From Nitrospira sp. (GTDB lineage: Bacteria; Nitrospirota; Nitrospiria; Nitrospirales; Nitrospiraceae): a stretch of DNA of 64,000 nt. Below are positions 9,444 through 17,148 of this stretch, piece after piece; positions within the stretch are counted from its first letter, which is position 1, and every line of letters begins with the position of its first letter. The position numbers and the translations under genes were made by a program. Under the pieces are notes generated by a model, which did no database searches, was not told the origin of the DNA, and saw only the letters and a program-made list of their open reading frames with translations. The stretch covers positions 124,001 through 188,000 of the forward strand of contig JAFEBH010000011.1 of assembly GCA_018242765.1 (NCBI GenBank), read 5' to 3'.

Positions 9444-9463
9444 ACCTGGCGGGTTCGCCAGGT
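9444..9463. promoter_or_regulatory. lux-box-like palindrome, copy 4, proximal to luxI
   Basis: ACCTGGCGGGTTCGCCAGGT, with 8-bp perfect arms and a one-base change in the centre. It ends 93 bases before the luxI ATG, so it is the copy best placed to activate luxI. No strong -10 hexamer was found on the plus strand at the expected spacing. Confidence 0.7.
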
Positions 9464-9556
9464 GCTGTATTCCCACGGTGATGGAATCATCCCGCTCCTT
9501 CATTCGACGGCCAGTCTTACTCGGTTCCACATCAATCTATTCATAAGGAGGTAGCT

Positions 9557-10336
9557 ATGCACGTTTCAGCCGTAGCAGAAGCGAAGGGAATCGCATTTTC
9601 CGAAGGTGAGTTTCTCGTGAAGACGCTTGAAGGGGAGGCCGAGTTGACTCAAGCTTACCGGCTACGACACAAAGTTTTTGCCGAAGCGCTGCGATGGGTG
9701 CCACCAACGAATGATGGGCAGGAAATGGACATGTATGACCTGTGGGGAACATCGATCGGACTTTTTGACTCTCGAGGCACACTTCACGGTATGGCGAGAC
9801 TTCTACCTGCTACCGGGCTCTTCATGCTTGAACAAGACCTGCGTATGTTGTTGCCATCGGATCATATTCTGAGGAAGGAACGTGACACAGCAGAGGTTAC
9901 CAGGCTGGCTATCGACCCGGACATTAAGGACAAAGGGTTATCTGCTCGACTCTTACTTACGCTCGTAAAGGGAATTTATCATTGGGCACAGGCACAGGAT
10001 GTTCGATTTCTTTATATAGAAGTTGACTACCGGTTCTTTCGAGTACTCAATGCCATGGCCATCGCCTGCGACCCGCTAGGCCCTCCGGTTGCACTTCCTC
10101 CAGCGGGCACATTGTCCATTGCAGCCATCATGGACATCGTACGATGCGAACAGGTCCTTGGTAGGAAACGGCCGCAGGTTATGGAATGGATGTCGACTGT
10201 TACGGCGACACGTGGAAACATTGGAAAGCGGACAATCGCTGAATGTATAGAACCAGAGCCAAGACGCTCGGTGTTACCTGGCGTACCCGTGCATGCCGAG
10301 AGGAAAAACTCAACTATTGAGTTGGTCAGTCAGTGA
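9557..10336 (+). CDS. luxI: Acyl-homoserine-lactone synthase (LuxI family)
   Basis: Makes N-acyl-homoserine lactone from S-adenosylmethionine and an acyl carrier; cytoplasmic. All the family's near-invariant residues can be placed: R37, F41 and W47 (RHKVFAEALRW), E56, D58 and D61 (QEMDMYD), R81 (MARLLP), F89, and E113 and R116 (AEVTRLAID). At 259 residues it is longer than the usual 200-220; the extra length is a C-terminal tail. A strong ribosome site AGGAGG lies 7 bases before the ATG. It is preceded by four lux-box-like sites and followed, after 553 bases, by a convergent luxR gene. The acyl chain cannot be predicted from sequence alone. Confidence 0.93.
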   Translation: MHVSAVAEAKGIAFSEGEFLVKTLEGEAELTQAYRLRHKVFAEALRWVPPTNDGQEMDMYDLWGTSIGLFDSRGTLHGMARLLPATGLFMLEQDLRMLLPSDHILRKERDTAEVTRLAIDPDIKDKGLSARLLLTLVKGIYHWAQAQDVRFLYIEVDYRFFRVLNAMAIACDPLGPPVALPPAGTLSIAAIMDIVRCEQVLGRKRPQVMEWMSTVTATRGNIGKRTIAECIEPEPRRSVLPGVPVHAERKNSTIELVSQ

Positions 10337-10889
10337 TGATTCAATTGCCACAGGGATAATCTTTTCCGATACTCTTCTGGGTAGGACAGACCAGAGAAAT
10401 GAGGGAGTACGGAACGGAGCCCACTGTGCGTGGAAAACCCTCAAGCCCATTATTCGGCCGATGCCGTACCGCAAGGCATCACTGGATGAAGAGGTGACGA
10501 CAATTATACGAGCAACAGGGTAGAGATTGAGGGGCAGTTTCTATTCTGGTGGGAGATCTTCGTCTCTGAAGGCAGGGATGAGAGCAAGGCTTCGCGAAGC
10601 AGGATGAGCCTCACTCGCAATCAATTGAGGGCCAGGTCTGTAAAGGCATGGGAATCTATTCGAGATGGAAGCGATCTGGATGGATGCGAATCACATCCAC
10701 CTGTTCTACCGTGCTTATCCCACGCAGGTTCTCGGACGGAGGGCTTTGGAGTGACTGGTAGGTATGTGGCAATAGGAGGGGGAGCGCCTGATCCGGCAGA
10801 CGATTGAGCTTGGACATACATATCGCAGGCGGTGTGAGAGGCAACAATTCGAACGATAGAATTGGCTGCGTAGGTGACTACGCACAAGG
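10337..10889. other. 553-base gap between luxI and luxR without a convincing gene
   Basis: Short frames here (for example 10604-10807) have no recognisable features or good ribosome site. A 12-bp perfect palindrome, GCTTCGCGAAGC, lies at 10589-10600. The two lux genes converge on this gap, so it may hold their terminators, but no clear one was seen. Confidence 0.4.
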
Positions 10890-11684
10890 CTATGCCAAGT
10901 TGGGAAGTCCGTGTTGTACTGCGACGGCAACTGCCTGAGTCCGAGACGTGACATTTAACTTGGAGAAGATGCTTTCGACATGAAAACGAATGGTGCGTTC
11001 AGTGACCCCCGTAATCTGTGCGATTTCCCAGTTGGTCTTCCCGTCTTTCATCCAATTCAAGATCGTGACTTCTTTGGGGGAAAGCTTGCTCACACACTGG
11101 TCGGTGGAACAGGCGACCTTCGAGGAAGACCGTACGAGGGCTAAATGTAGGTGTTGGCCGACATAGTCTAAGAATTCCACATACCGGACATGCTCAGCGG
11201 GATCACCTCCGGCAAATGCAAAGAATGAAGCGACCTTACAGGAAGGGTCCAGTGACCCGACGGTGACTCCGTGATTGAGCCCGAACGATGTCGCGGTTTC
11301 GACGAACATCTTTTCTTTTTCTGTTCTTACATTGGAATACACCTTGTTCCAAACCTGTGCCTTTTGGGAGCGCACCAGTTCATGGAGTACTGGGTCTACC
11401 CCTCCATAGCCATTTCTCCAATATTGAAAGAGCCAAATTTGTGGAAAACTTACGTTCAATACATCCGAGAATCCATCGAATGTGCCATCTGTGTTCAAAC
11501 GAACAAGGCCGCCAATCTGATGTTCGAACGGAAGAAATTTCTTCGTGCGCACCAATATGTCTTTGACATCCTGCGTGGTCTCGGCCATCGCCGTGTAGTG
11601 CATGATTTCAAGTAGATTCTGCAGGTCGGCTCTTGAGGCACCTTCGAAGGTATGATCAGGGAAAGAAAGGACTTCAGTCGTCAT
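10890..11684 (-). CDS. luxR: LuxR-family autoinducer-binding transcriptional regulator
   Basis: A 264-residue receptor/activator for acyl-homoserine lactones. The N-terminal autoinducer-binding domain keeps the key ligand residues: W89 and Y93 (QYWRNGY), D97 and P98 (GVDP), W112 (QVWNKVY) and the glycine-containing FGLNHGV. The C-terminal HTH (about 200-262) reads LSPKEVTILNWMKDGKTNWEIA then TERTIRFHVESIFSKL. I chose the ATG at 11684 because it gives the normal family length; the frame stays open 150 bases further upstream but that extension looks non-coding. It converges on luxI, and its own promoter region is shared with the divergent FadL gene. Presence of all ligand residues argues for a functional receptor and against a solo with altered specificity. 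Confidence 0.92.
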   Translation of the reverse strand: MTTEVLSFPDHTFEGASRADLQNLLEIMHYTAMAETTQDVKDILVRTKKFLPFEHQIGGLVRLNTDGTFDGFSDVLNVSFPQIWLFQYWRNGYGGVDPVLHELVRSQKAQVWNKVYSNVRTEKEKMFVETATSFGLNHGVTVGSLDPSCKVASFFAFAGGDPAEHVRYVEFLDYVGQHLHLALVRSSSKVACSTDQCVSKLSPKEVTILNWMKDGKTNWEIAQITGVTERTIRFHVESIFSKLNVTSRTQAVAVAVQHGLPNLA

Positions 11685-11776
11685 TTGATCAGCCCTATTC
11701 AAAGGTATCCAACATGACGTTAGAAATATAACAACTCTTGCTCCGTAAATATATAGGAGCGTGTTAAGAGTAGCCA

Positions 11777-11794
11777 TAGGGCGAAATGGCCCTA
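11777..11794. promoter_or_regulatory. Small inverted repeat between luxR and the FadL gene
   Basis: TAGGGC / GCCCTA arms separated by 6 bases in the 197-bp divergent promoter region. It could be an operator, but the arms are short and there is no other support. Confidence 0.2.
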
Positions 11795-11881
11795 CCGGAT
11801 GTGCTTGGCGGACAGTTAGAAAGTTTCTGGACATGGTCAGAAATGGCTCGGTCTCATGCCGATGCTACTTAGGAAAGATAC

Positions 11882-13243
11882 ATGGCAAAGTGTTTTTGTA
11901 GATCTGGGTGCTTCTGCTTATGGGCCGTACTGATTGCGGCGAATGCGTCGGCTCAGGCCATAAGGTTTCAGCCACAAGGGGCAGCGGCAATAGGGCAGGG
12001 AAATGCATTCGCGGCTCAAGCAGATGATCCCTCCGCCATCCATTTTAATCCTGCAGGTTTGACTCAGGTCCCCGGTATTCAAGCCTATCTCGGAACCAAC
12101 GTCATGGGCGGCTCGATCAAGTCTAAAGGGCCGACAGGTATCGATAGTCGCGGTGATCTTGGTGATAGTGTCTCTACACCCCTTCCCAGTCATTTTTATT
12201 GGAGTGCCAATCTTGGATCTCTCGGTAAGACGAGCCTTTCATCCGTGACGATCGGTCTAGGGCTGACATCTCCATTTGGTTCGAACAATCGGTATCTAGT
12301 CGACGGCCCCTTCAACACCGCGGTAACCTCCGCGGCCCTTCCATTAATCGATATCAAACCCACGATAGCGTACAAAGTAAACGACGCTTTCTCTGTAGGT
12401 GTGAGCGCCGACATTTATACCTTTGCCAGCTTTTTGGGAGAGGGGCATGCAGAGCAGAAACAGATTAGTTCTGGAGCCTTTGGTATTCCAGCCGGAGCAT
12501 CCGTCGAATTCAATGGTAAAGGAACCGGTGCGGGAGTAACCGTGAGTGCCCTCTATTCTCCTTTGAGAACTAGTGCTGGGTTGCCTGTGGTTTCCATTGG
12601 ATTCGTGTACCGCAGTCAGGCGGTCGTCCCCCTGGACGGATCCTTGTTGATTAACGGAACAAAAATGGCCGATGCCTCAACCAATCTTGTTCTGCCTCAA
12701 ATATTTACCGGAGCCGTAGCGGTTTGGCCCGTACGTACCAGTGAACGGGAGTGGAAGATGGAACTTGATGTCGAGTACGTGGGGTGGAGCCTGAATAGGA
12801 CTCTTGATATTCGTCTGTCTAACGGGGCGACGATTCCTCAACCGCAGCAATGGAAGAATGTACCGGTGATTGCGTTTGGAACCCAGTATCGATGGCTGAA
12901 GCCGCAGTGGCTGCCGCACTGGGAGGTAGCACTCCGATCCGGGTATACCTATACGCAGGATCCCGTTCCCGATCGGACCTTTAATCCCAGTACAATTTCG
13001 CTGCCGGCTCATACCTTGTCCCTTGGCGTGGGCTTCTTGTGCAAAGACGCTGGTCGATTTTTGGGGCTCATCCCCTGTGGTGGGGAAGCTCTTTTGTCGC
13101 CGAAAGGAATCGGGGTTGACTTTGCCTATCAGGAATGGTTCTACGAGTCGCGCACCGTCACCGGCAATCTGAATCCGACCGTCGACGGAACATACCACGC
13201 ATTCGTCCACTTAGGGACGTTCAGTTTGAGGTTCCTATTCTAG
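11882..13243 (+). CDS. OmpP1/FadL-family outer-membrane transport protein
   Basis: A 453-residue outer-membrane beta-barrel for hydrophobic substrates such as long-chain fatty acids. A signal peptide ends near residue 25 (ANASAQA). The mature N-terminus carries the FadL plug signature (GAAAIGQGNAFAAQADDPSAI then NPAGLTQVPG). The C-terminus ends in alternating residues and a terminal Phe (FSLRFLF), typical of barrel proteins recognised by the BAM complex. It is divergent from luxR with about 200 bases between the start codons, and convergent with uvrC. Family members can also let long-chain acyl-homoserine lactones in; whether this one does is inference from position. Confidence 0.88.
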   Translation: MAKCFCRSGCFCLWAVLIAANASAQAIRFQPQGAAAIGQGNAFAAQADDPSAIHFNPAGLTQVPGIQAYLGTNVMGGSIKSKGPTGIDSRGDLGDSVSTPLPSHFYWSANLGSLGKTSLSSVTIGLGLTSPFGSNNRYLVDGPFNTAVTSAALPLIDIKPTIAYKVNDAFSVGVSADIYTFASFLGEGHAEQKQISSGAFGIPAGASVEFNGKGTGAGVTVSALYSPLRTSAGLPVVSIGFVYRSQAVVPLDGSLLINGTKMADASTNLVLPQIFTGAVAVWPVRTSEREWKMELDVEYVGWSLNRTLDIRLSNGATIPQPQQWKNVPVIAFGTQYRWLKPQWLPHWEVALRSGYTYTQDPVPDRTFNPSTISLPAHTLSLGVGFLCKDAGRFLGLIPCGGEALLSPKGIGVDFAYQEWFYESRTVTGNLNPTVDGTYHAFVHLGTFSLRFLF

Positions 13244-13267
13244 GCGGCGACTCAGGACCGAGACTGA

Positions 13268-15076
13268 TCAATTGCCGAGCGTCTTACGGAGATTCAAAAT
13301 AGTTTCCGCACTCAATCCGGTCTCCTGTAGGGCTTCGTCGCTGGCTGAGGTTAACTGGTCGAGACTACCGAATCGCTCCAAAAGCCGATTGCGTCGTATC
13401 GCACCGATTCCGATGACTTGATCCAGTTTGGAGCTGACCAGCGCTTTACCGCGCAGCTTCCGATGGAAGGTGATTGCAAAGCGATGGGCCTCATCGCGAA
13501 TGTGTTGGAGTAGGTGAGTGGAGGGCGATTGTGGCTTGAGCGCAATCGGGTTTTTTCTGCCAGCCAGAAAGATCCGCTCGTCCTTGTCGCCACGGGCTTT
13601 GGCGAGTCCAAGAATGGGGAGTCTTTCTCGTCCGACGGCTTTCAGCCCCTCCAGTGCGGCAGCCAATTGACCTAAGCCGCCGTCGATCAGAATCAGATCC
13701 GGTTGCGCAAGGTTGTCTTCTTGCCCATACCGACGGGTGACCGCTTCCTTCATGCTGGCGAAGTCGTTGGCGCCCACGACGGTTTGAATCTTGAAGCGCC
13801 GATAGTCGGCCTTCTTCATCTCCCCGTCTTCCCAGACGACCATCGAGGCGACCGATTGGTTCCCCATCGTATTCGAGATGTCGAATCCTTCAATCCGATG
13901 AGGGACTTTGTCCAGTCGCAATAACCGTTTCAACTCCTCCCCTGCCTGTCGATGGAGTTCTTCATCCCGCAAGTGATCGGCCACGGCGGCCGCGGCATTT
14001 TCCTCGGCTAGCAAGACGAGCTGATGTTTGGTGCCTCGCTCGGGCGAACAGACACGAACCGATTCGCCGCGCTTTTCGGAGAGCCATTGGTGAATCAGTG
14101 CGCTGTCTTCGAGGTCGGTCGGAACCAGGAGTTCTCGCGGGGGTTGACCATCCTTATTGTAGAACTGTTCGATGGCAGAGCGAACGAGCTCCTCGTCCGA
14201 AGCATCAGCCGACTCAGGCCAGAAGAAATCTTTTCGCCCGATCAGCAAGCCGCCGCGCACGAACAGAATCTGGAGATCGACGGCTGCGCCTTGCCTGGAT
14301 AGGCCGATCACATCTTGATCAGCGGCGGAGATTTGTGTGATCCGTTGTTTTTCCAGCATCCGTTCGATCTTAAAGAGGCGATCGCGGAGTCGGGCGGCTT
14401 CCTCGAATTCCTCCCGTTCCGCTGCGGCCTCCATGCGTGTCCGAAGATCATCCAGCAACTCGTGGTCTCGCCCTTCAAGAAACTGACGGACTTGTTTGAC
14501 GATCTGGTGGTATTCGGCTTTTGACTGGTTTCCGGTGCAGGGCGCCATGCACCGTTTGATTTCGAACTCGATGCAGGCGCGATCGGCCGTTCCGTTGATA
14601 TCGATGGTGCAGGTCGCGAGCGGGAAGACGTGTTTAATAACTTTCAAGGTCTCTCGCAGGGCGTTGGCTGGTGTGTAGGGCCCATAGTAGAGGGCCCCAT
14701 CCTTTTGCACACGGCGGACGATCGATAGGCGTGGAAAATCATCTTTGATCGGCAACCGCACATAGGGATATTGTTTGTCGTCCCGTAACACGACGTTGAA
14801 GCGGGGTTTGTGCCGCTTCACCAGGTTGCTCTCGAGAATCAGGGCCTCAAGCTCCGATCGCGTTACCATCGTTTCCAGATCAGCCACTTGATCGACGAGC
14901 AGGCTGGTCTTAGGGCTGTGGTCGGCACTCTTCTGGAAATACGATCGAACCCGGTCGGCGAGGACCGCAGCTTTCCCGATGTAAATGATGTCTCGCTGCT
15001 CGTTCTTGAACAGGTACACACCGGGACTCTCCGGCAGATGGGCAAGTTTGGATTGGAAATCCGATGAGGCGGCCAT
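13268..15076 (-). CDS. uvrC: Excinuclease ABC subunit C
   Basis: Makes both incisions in nucleotide excision repair as part of UvrABC. The order is standard: GIY-YIG nuclease at the N-terminus (GVYLF ... IIYIGKA), a UVR motif in the middle (EEFEEAARLRDRLFKIERM), the RNase H-like C-terminal nuclease (GFDISNTMGNQSVASMVVWEDG, LILIDGGLGQL, HRFAITFHR) and a terminal helix-hairpin-helix (VIGIGAIRRNRLLERFGSLDQL). Starting at the ATG at 15076 gives 602 residues, close to the usual length; the frame is open 90 bases further upstream, but that extension is unlike UvrC. It ends 24 bases from the FadL gene stop, tail to tail. Confidence 0.93.
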   Translation of the reverse strand: MAASSDFQSKLAHLPESPGVYLFKNEQRDIIYIGKAAVLADRVRSYFQKSADHSPKTSLLVDQVADLETMVTRSELEALILESNLVKRHKPRFNVVLRDDKQYPYVRLPIKDDFPRLSIVRRVQKDGALYYGPYTPANALRETLKVIKHVFPLATCTIDINGTADRACIEFEIKRCMAPCTGNQSKAEYHQIVKQVRQFLEGRDHELLDDLRTRMEAAAEREEFEEAARLRDRLFKIERMLEKQRITQISAADQDVIGLSRQGAAVDLQILFVRGGLLIGRKDFFWPESADASDEELVRSAIEQFYNKDGQPPRELLVPTDLEDSALIHQWLSEKRGESVRVCSPERGTKHQLVLLAEENAAAAVADHLRDEELHRQAGEELKRLLRLDKVPHRIEGFDISNTMGNQSVASMVVWEDGEMKKADYRRFKIQTVVGANDFASMKEAVTRRYGQEDNLAQPDLILIDGGLGQLAAALEGLKAVGRERLPILGLAKARGDKDERIFLAGRKNPIALKPQSPSTHLLQHIRDEAHRFAITFHRKLRGKALVSSKLDQVIGIGAIRRNRLLERFGSLDQLTSASDEALQETGLSAETILNLRKTLGN

Positions 15077-15203
15077 CAGCGATAAGCCTTCAGGTAAGAG
15101 CCACAGTGTGGTGGCACTGGACATTGTACGGTACGAAGAGGCACCGAACAATCCGGAGACTCTCAATCAGTCTGCTGGTTGACAGTTGGTTGCTCAGTGC
15201 GTG

Positions 15204-16073
15204 CTACTTCAGCGAACGGATAAACGATGGGCTTAATGTGCCCCGAGCCACTTCAGCCACGGGCCCTTTCATCGTGAGGCCGAAGTTCGAATCGACCTCG
15301 ATATTCAGCGTGCCTCCCGGCATCTTTACCGTCACAGGGCTTTTCACCAGTCCCAGTCGTACCGCGGCACTGGCTGCTGCGCAGGATGAAGAACCCGAAG
15401 CTTGCGTCTCTCCAGCCCCTCGCTCCCAAATCAGAATGAAGATTTCCTTTGGTCCCGTAGGAACTGCGAGCTGTACATTGGTTCGTTTGGGAAAAAGGCG
15501 ATGGTTCTCCAAGGCCGGCCCAAGAGCTAAGAGTTCTTCACGTGCCCAAGATTGTCCCGTCGGCTTGAAGACCACGCAATGAGGATTCCCAACGCTCACG
15601 CCGGTGAACGTCAGACTTCGCTCCGCTGCCGTAATCGACTCCTGAATCAGTTCTGGCACATCGAGTGTGCAGGGAAGAGCCGTTGGGTTGAAGATGGCAT
15701 GGCCCATTTCGACTGTGACGGCACTGGCGTCGCCATGACGATCCACGTGTAGGGTGATCGTGACGACACCACCTTTCGTGTCGACTGTGAAGTGTCTCTT
15801 TTTGGTCTTCCCAGTCGCATGGAGGTATCGGGCGAAAATGCGCAGCCCATTTCCTGACTTTTCCGCTTCGCTACCGTCTGGGTTAAAGATACGCAGGCCA
15901 AAATCTGCCTTCCTCGAAGGAACTAAGGCCAGAATCCCGTCACTGCCGAGCCCCCAGTTGCGATCGCAAATCGCTTTGATGGTCTTGGGTGTTAGCTTGA
16001 ACGTGAGTTCCTTGGGATCCATCACAACATAATCGTTGCCCAACCCGTGTCCACGGAAAAATCCGTTTTTCAT
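15204..16073 (-). CDS. dapF: Diaminopimelate epimerase-like protein with both catalytic Cys replaced by Ser
   Basis: A 289-residue member of the diaminopimelate epimerase fold, which normally interconverts LL- and meso-diaminopimelate for lysine and peptidoglycan synthesis. Family motifs are clear: HGLGNDYVVMD at the N-terminus, NPDGSEAEKSGNGLR, SVGNPHCVVF, and WERGAGETQASGSSSC. In canonical enzymes the two catalytic cysteines lie in CGNG and ACG(T/S)G. Here they read SGNG (Ser73, codon TCA) and ASGSS (Ser226). The rest of the active-site frame is kept, including Asn and Glu residues. It could have altered chemistry or be inactive, so the symbol shows family only. AGGAG lies upstream of the ATG. 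Confidence 0.8.
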   Translation of the reverse strand: MKNGFFRGHGLGNDYVVMDPKELTFKLTPKTIKAICDRNWGLGSDGILALVPSRKADFGLRIFNPDGSEAEKSGNGLRIFARYLHATGKTKKRHFTVDTKGGVVTITLHVDRHGDASAVTVEMGHAIFNPTALPCTLDVPELIQESITAAERSLTFTGVSVGNPHCVVFKPTGQSWAREELLALGPALENHRLFPKRTNVQLAVPTGPKEIFILIWERGAGETQASGSSSCAAASAAVRLGLVKSPVTVKMPGGTLNIEVDSNFGLTMKGPVAEVARGTLSPSFIRSLK

Positions 16074-16191
16074 CCCTGCGCTCCTCCAGATATTTCAAGC
16101 GTCATGCGTTATTTGAAGCGAAGAGGGTACTGCCTGGAGAGTCGTGTCGTCAATGTGGGCGAAAGATGGACCATTTCACGGGTTCTGTGGG

Positions 16192-16599
16192 CTATACGAT
16201 CTTCACACCTGCTGGTCGTTCGATCAGCTCGATTTCATAGCCGTCTGGAGCGTCGATAAAGATGAAGCGGCTGCCGGACGATGTTTTTGTGGGGCCATCA
16301 GTAATCTTGATGCCCTGGGCAGTCAGTGCGGCGATCGTCTGCTCGAGACTGTCCACTTGAAAGGCCAGGTGTACAAGATCTTCCTGGACCTTCACCGGGC
16401 CGCTTGGAGGGAAACTGGTCAGTTCGATCAGTCCGTCGCTGTTGGGCACTTTCAAGAACGCGAGGTGGGATCCGCGTGGAGAGGTCTTCCGTTCTATGAC
16501 CTCAAGGCCTAAGACGGTCGTATAAAAGCGGATGGTCTCGTCCAGATCACTCACCCGCATACGGGTGTGGAGCAGCTTCTTGACTCGCAAATCGGTCAT
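16192..16599 (-). CDS. VOC-superfamily protein, glyoxalase I-like
   Basis: A 135-residue protein with the two-repeat vicinal oxygen chelate fold. Candidate metal ligands sit where glyoxalase I has them: His11 (HTRMRV), Glu near residue 59 (LIELTSF), His near 77 (VHLAFQV) and Glu near 125 (YEIELIE). Both halves begin with the expected pattern, and the FYTTVLGL and DAPDGYEIELIE segments are typical. It may act as a lactoylglutathione lyase, but the substrate in this organism is unknown and other VOC enzymes share these ligands. It stands alone, codirectional with the dapF-like gene. Confidence 0.8.
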   Translation of the reverse strand: MTDLRVKKLLHTRMRVSDLDETIRFYTTVLGLEVIERKTSPRGSHLAFLKVPNSDGLIELTSFPPSGPVKVQEDLVHLAFQVDSLEQTIAALTAQGIKITDGPTKTSSGSRFIFIDAPDGYEIELIERPAGVKIV

Positions 16600-16668
16600 T
16601 GGTCACTCGTCACGAGAGGAGCCTGTGCTACATAAATTTAGCATTGGCCGATGGTCAATGACTACTGA

Positions 16669-17148
16669 CTACTGACCTTTTCCTCTTGCTGGTCCCGCCG
16701 TCTTGCGGAGGAGGATCTCTGCGCACCCAGGGATAAGAAAGTTTGGCATGGGGCCGATTTCCTGGTAGCCCTGTTTCTTGTAGAAAGTCCTGGCGGGTTC
16801 GTTGAAATCCGATACACAGGCAAAGAGGTTCTTAGTTCTCTTAAAGACCAACTCCTCTATGTACCGCAACAGCTGACCGCCGACTCCCTTCTGACGAGCC
16901 CATACGGCCACCCCCAGGAGCTCAAGATAGTCGCCCAGGAGAAATTTCTGTTTCACGATCGCAACGCCTGCCACCTGTCCGTCACGTTCAGCGATATAGC
17001 AATCTCGCCCCAGAGGCAGAGGACAGAAAATACGACTCCAATCATCTGCCCCATACCCAAGAGTATTCCAGGGTTCAGAATCACTCAATAGTTGGATGAC
17101 TGATTTTCGATCATCCGGCACCATGGTTCTGATGGCTGAGGTTGTCAT
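16669..17148 (-). CDS. GNAT-family N-acetyltransferase
   Basis: A 159-residue acetyltransferase. The acetyl-CoA motif A is visible (LLGVAVWARQKGVGGQLLRYIEE, with the R-x-x-G-V-G-G pattern), followed by the motif B region ARTFYKKQGYQEIG. The start is fixed by an ATGA overlap with the stop of the upstream polysaccharide deacetylase gene; the frame stays open far upstream inside that gene, but it is not needed. Translational coupling suggests the two act together, perhaps on an amino sugar or cell-wall substrate, though that is inference. The acetyl acceptor is unknown. Confidence 0.85.
   Translation of the reverse strand: MTTSAIRTMVPDDRKSVIQLLSDSEPWNTLGYGADDWSRIFCPLPLGRDCYIAERDGQVAGVAIVKQKFLLGDYLELLGVAVWARQKGVGGQLLRYIEELVFKRTKNLFACVSDFNEPARTFYKKQGYQEIGPMPNFLIPGCAEILLRKTAGPARGKGQ

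Larger units (their letters stand above)
8851..9463. repeat. 187-bp tandem repeat array (3 full + 1 partial copy) upstream of luxI
   Basis: Units start at 8851, 9038, 9225 and 9412, giving an exact 187-bp period. The fourth copy stops after the palindrome at 9463, where the sequence becomes unique. Units 1 and 2 differ at only one base that I can see; unit 3 has about ten differences. Each unit holds one 20-bp lux-box-like palindrome about 32 bases from its start. The array fills most of the space between a divergent kinase gene (start 8795) and luxI (start 9557). No convincing coding frame crosses it. Confidence 0.95.

Noticed and set aside
8851..9463. Possible CRISPR-like repeat array
   Set aside because: The units are 187 bp and repeat in full with no unique spacers; it is a tandem duplication of a promoter unit.
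10276..10283. Half lux box (ACCTGGCG) at the 3' end of luxI
   Set aside because: The second half-site is missing and it lies in coding sequence.
10604..10807. Small open frame between luxI and luxR
   Set aside because: No ribosome site, no domain, and overlapping frames on the other strand look equally good.
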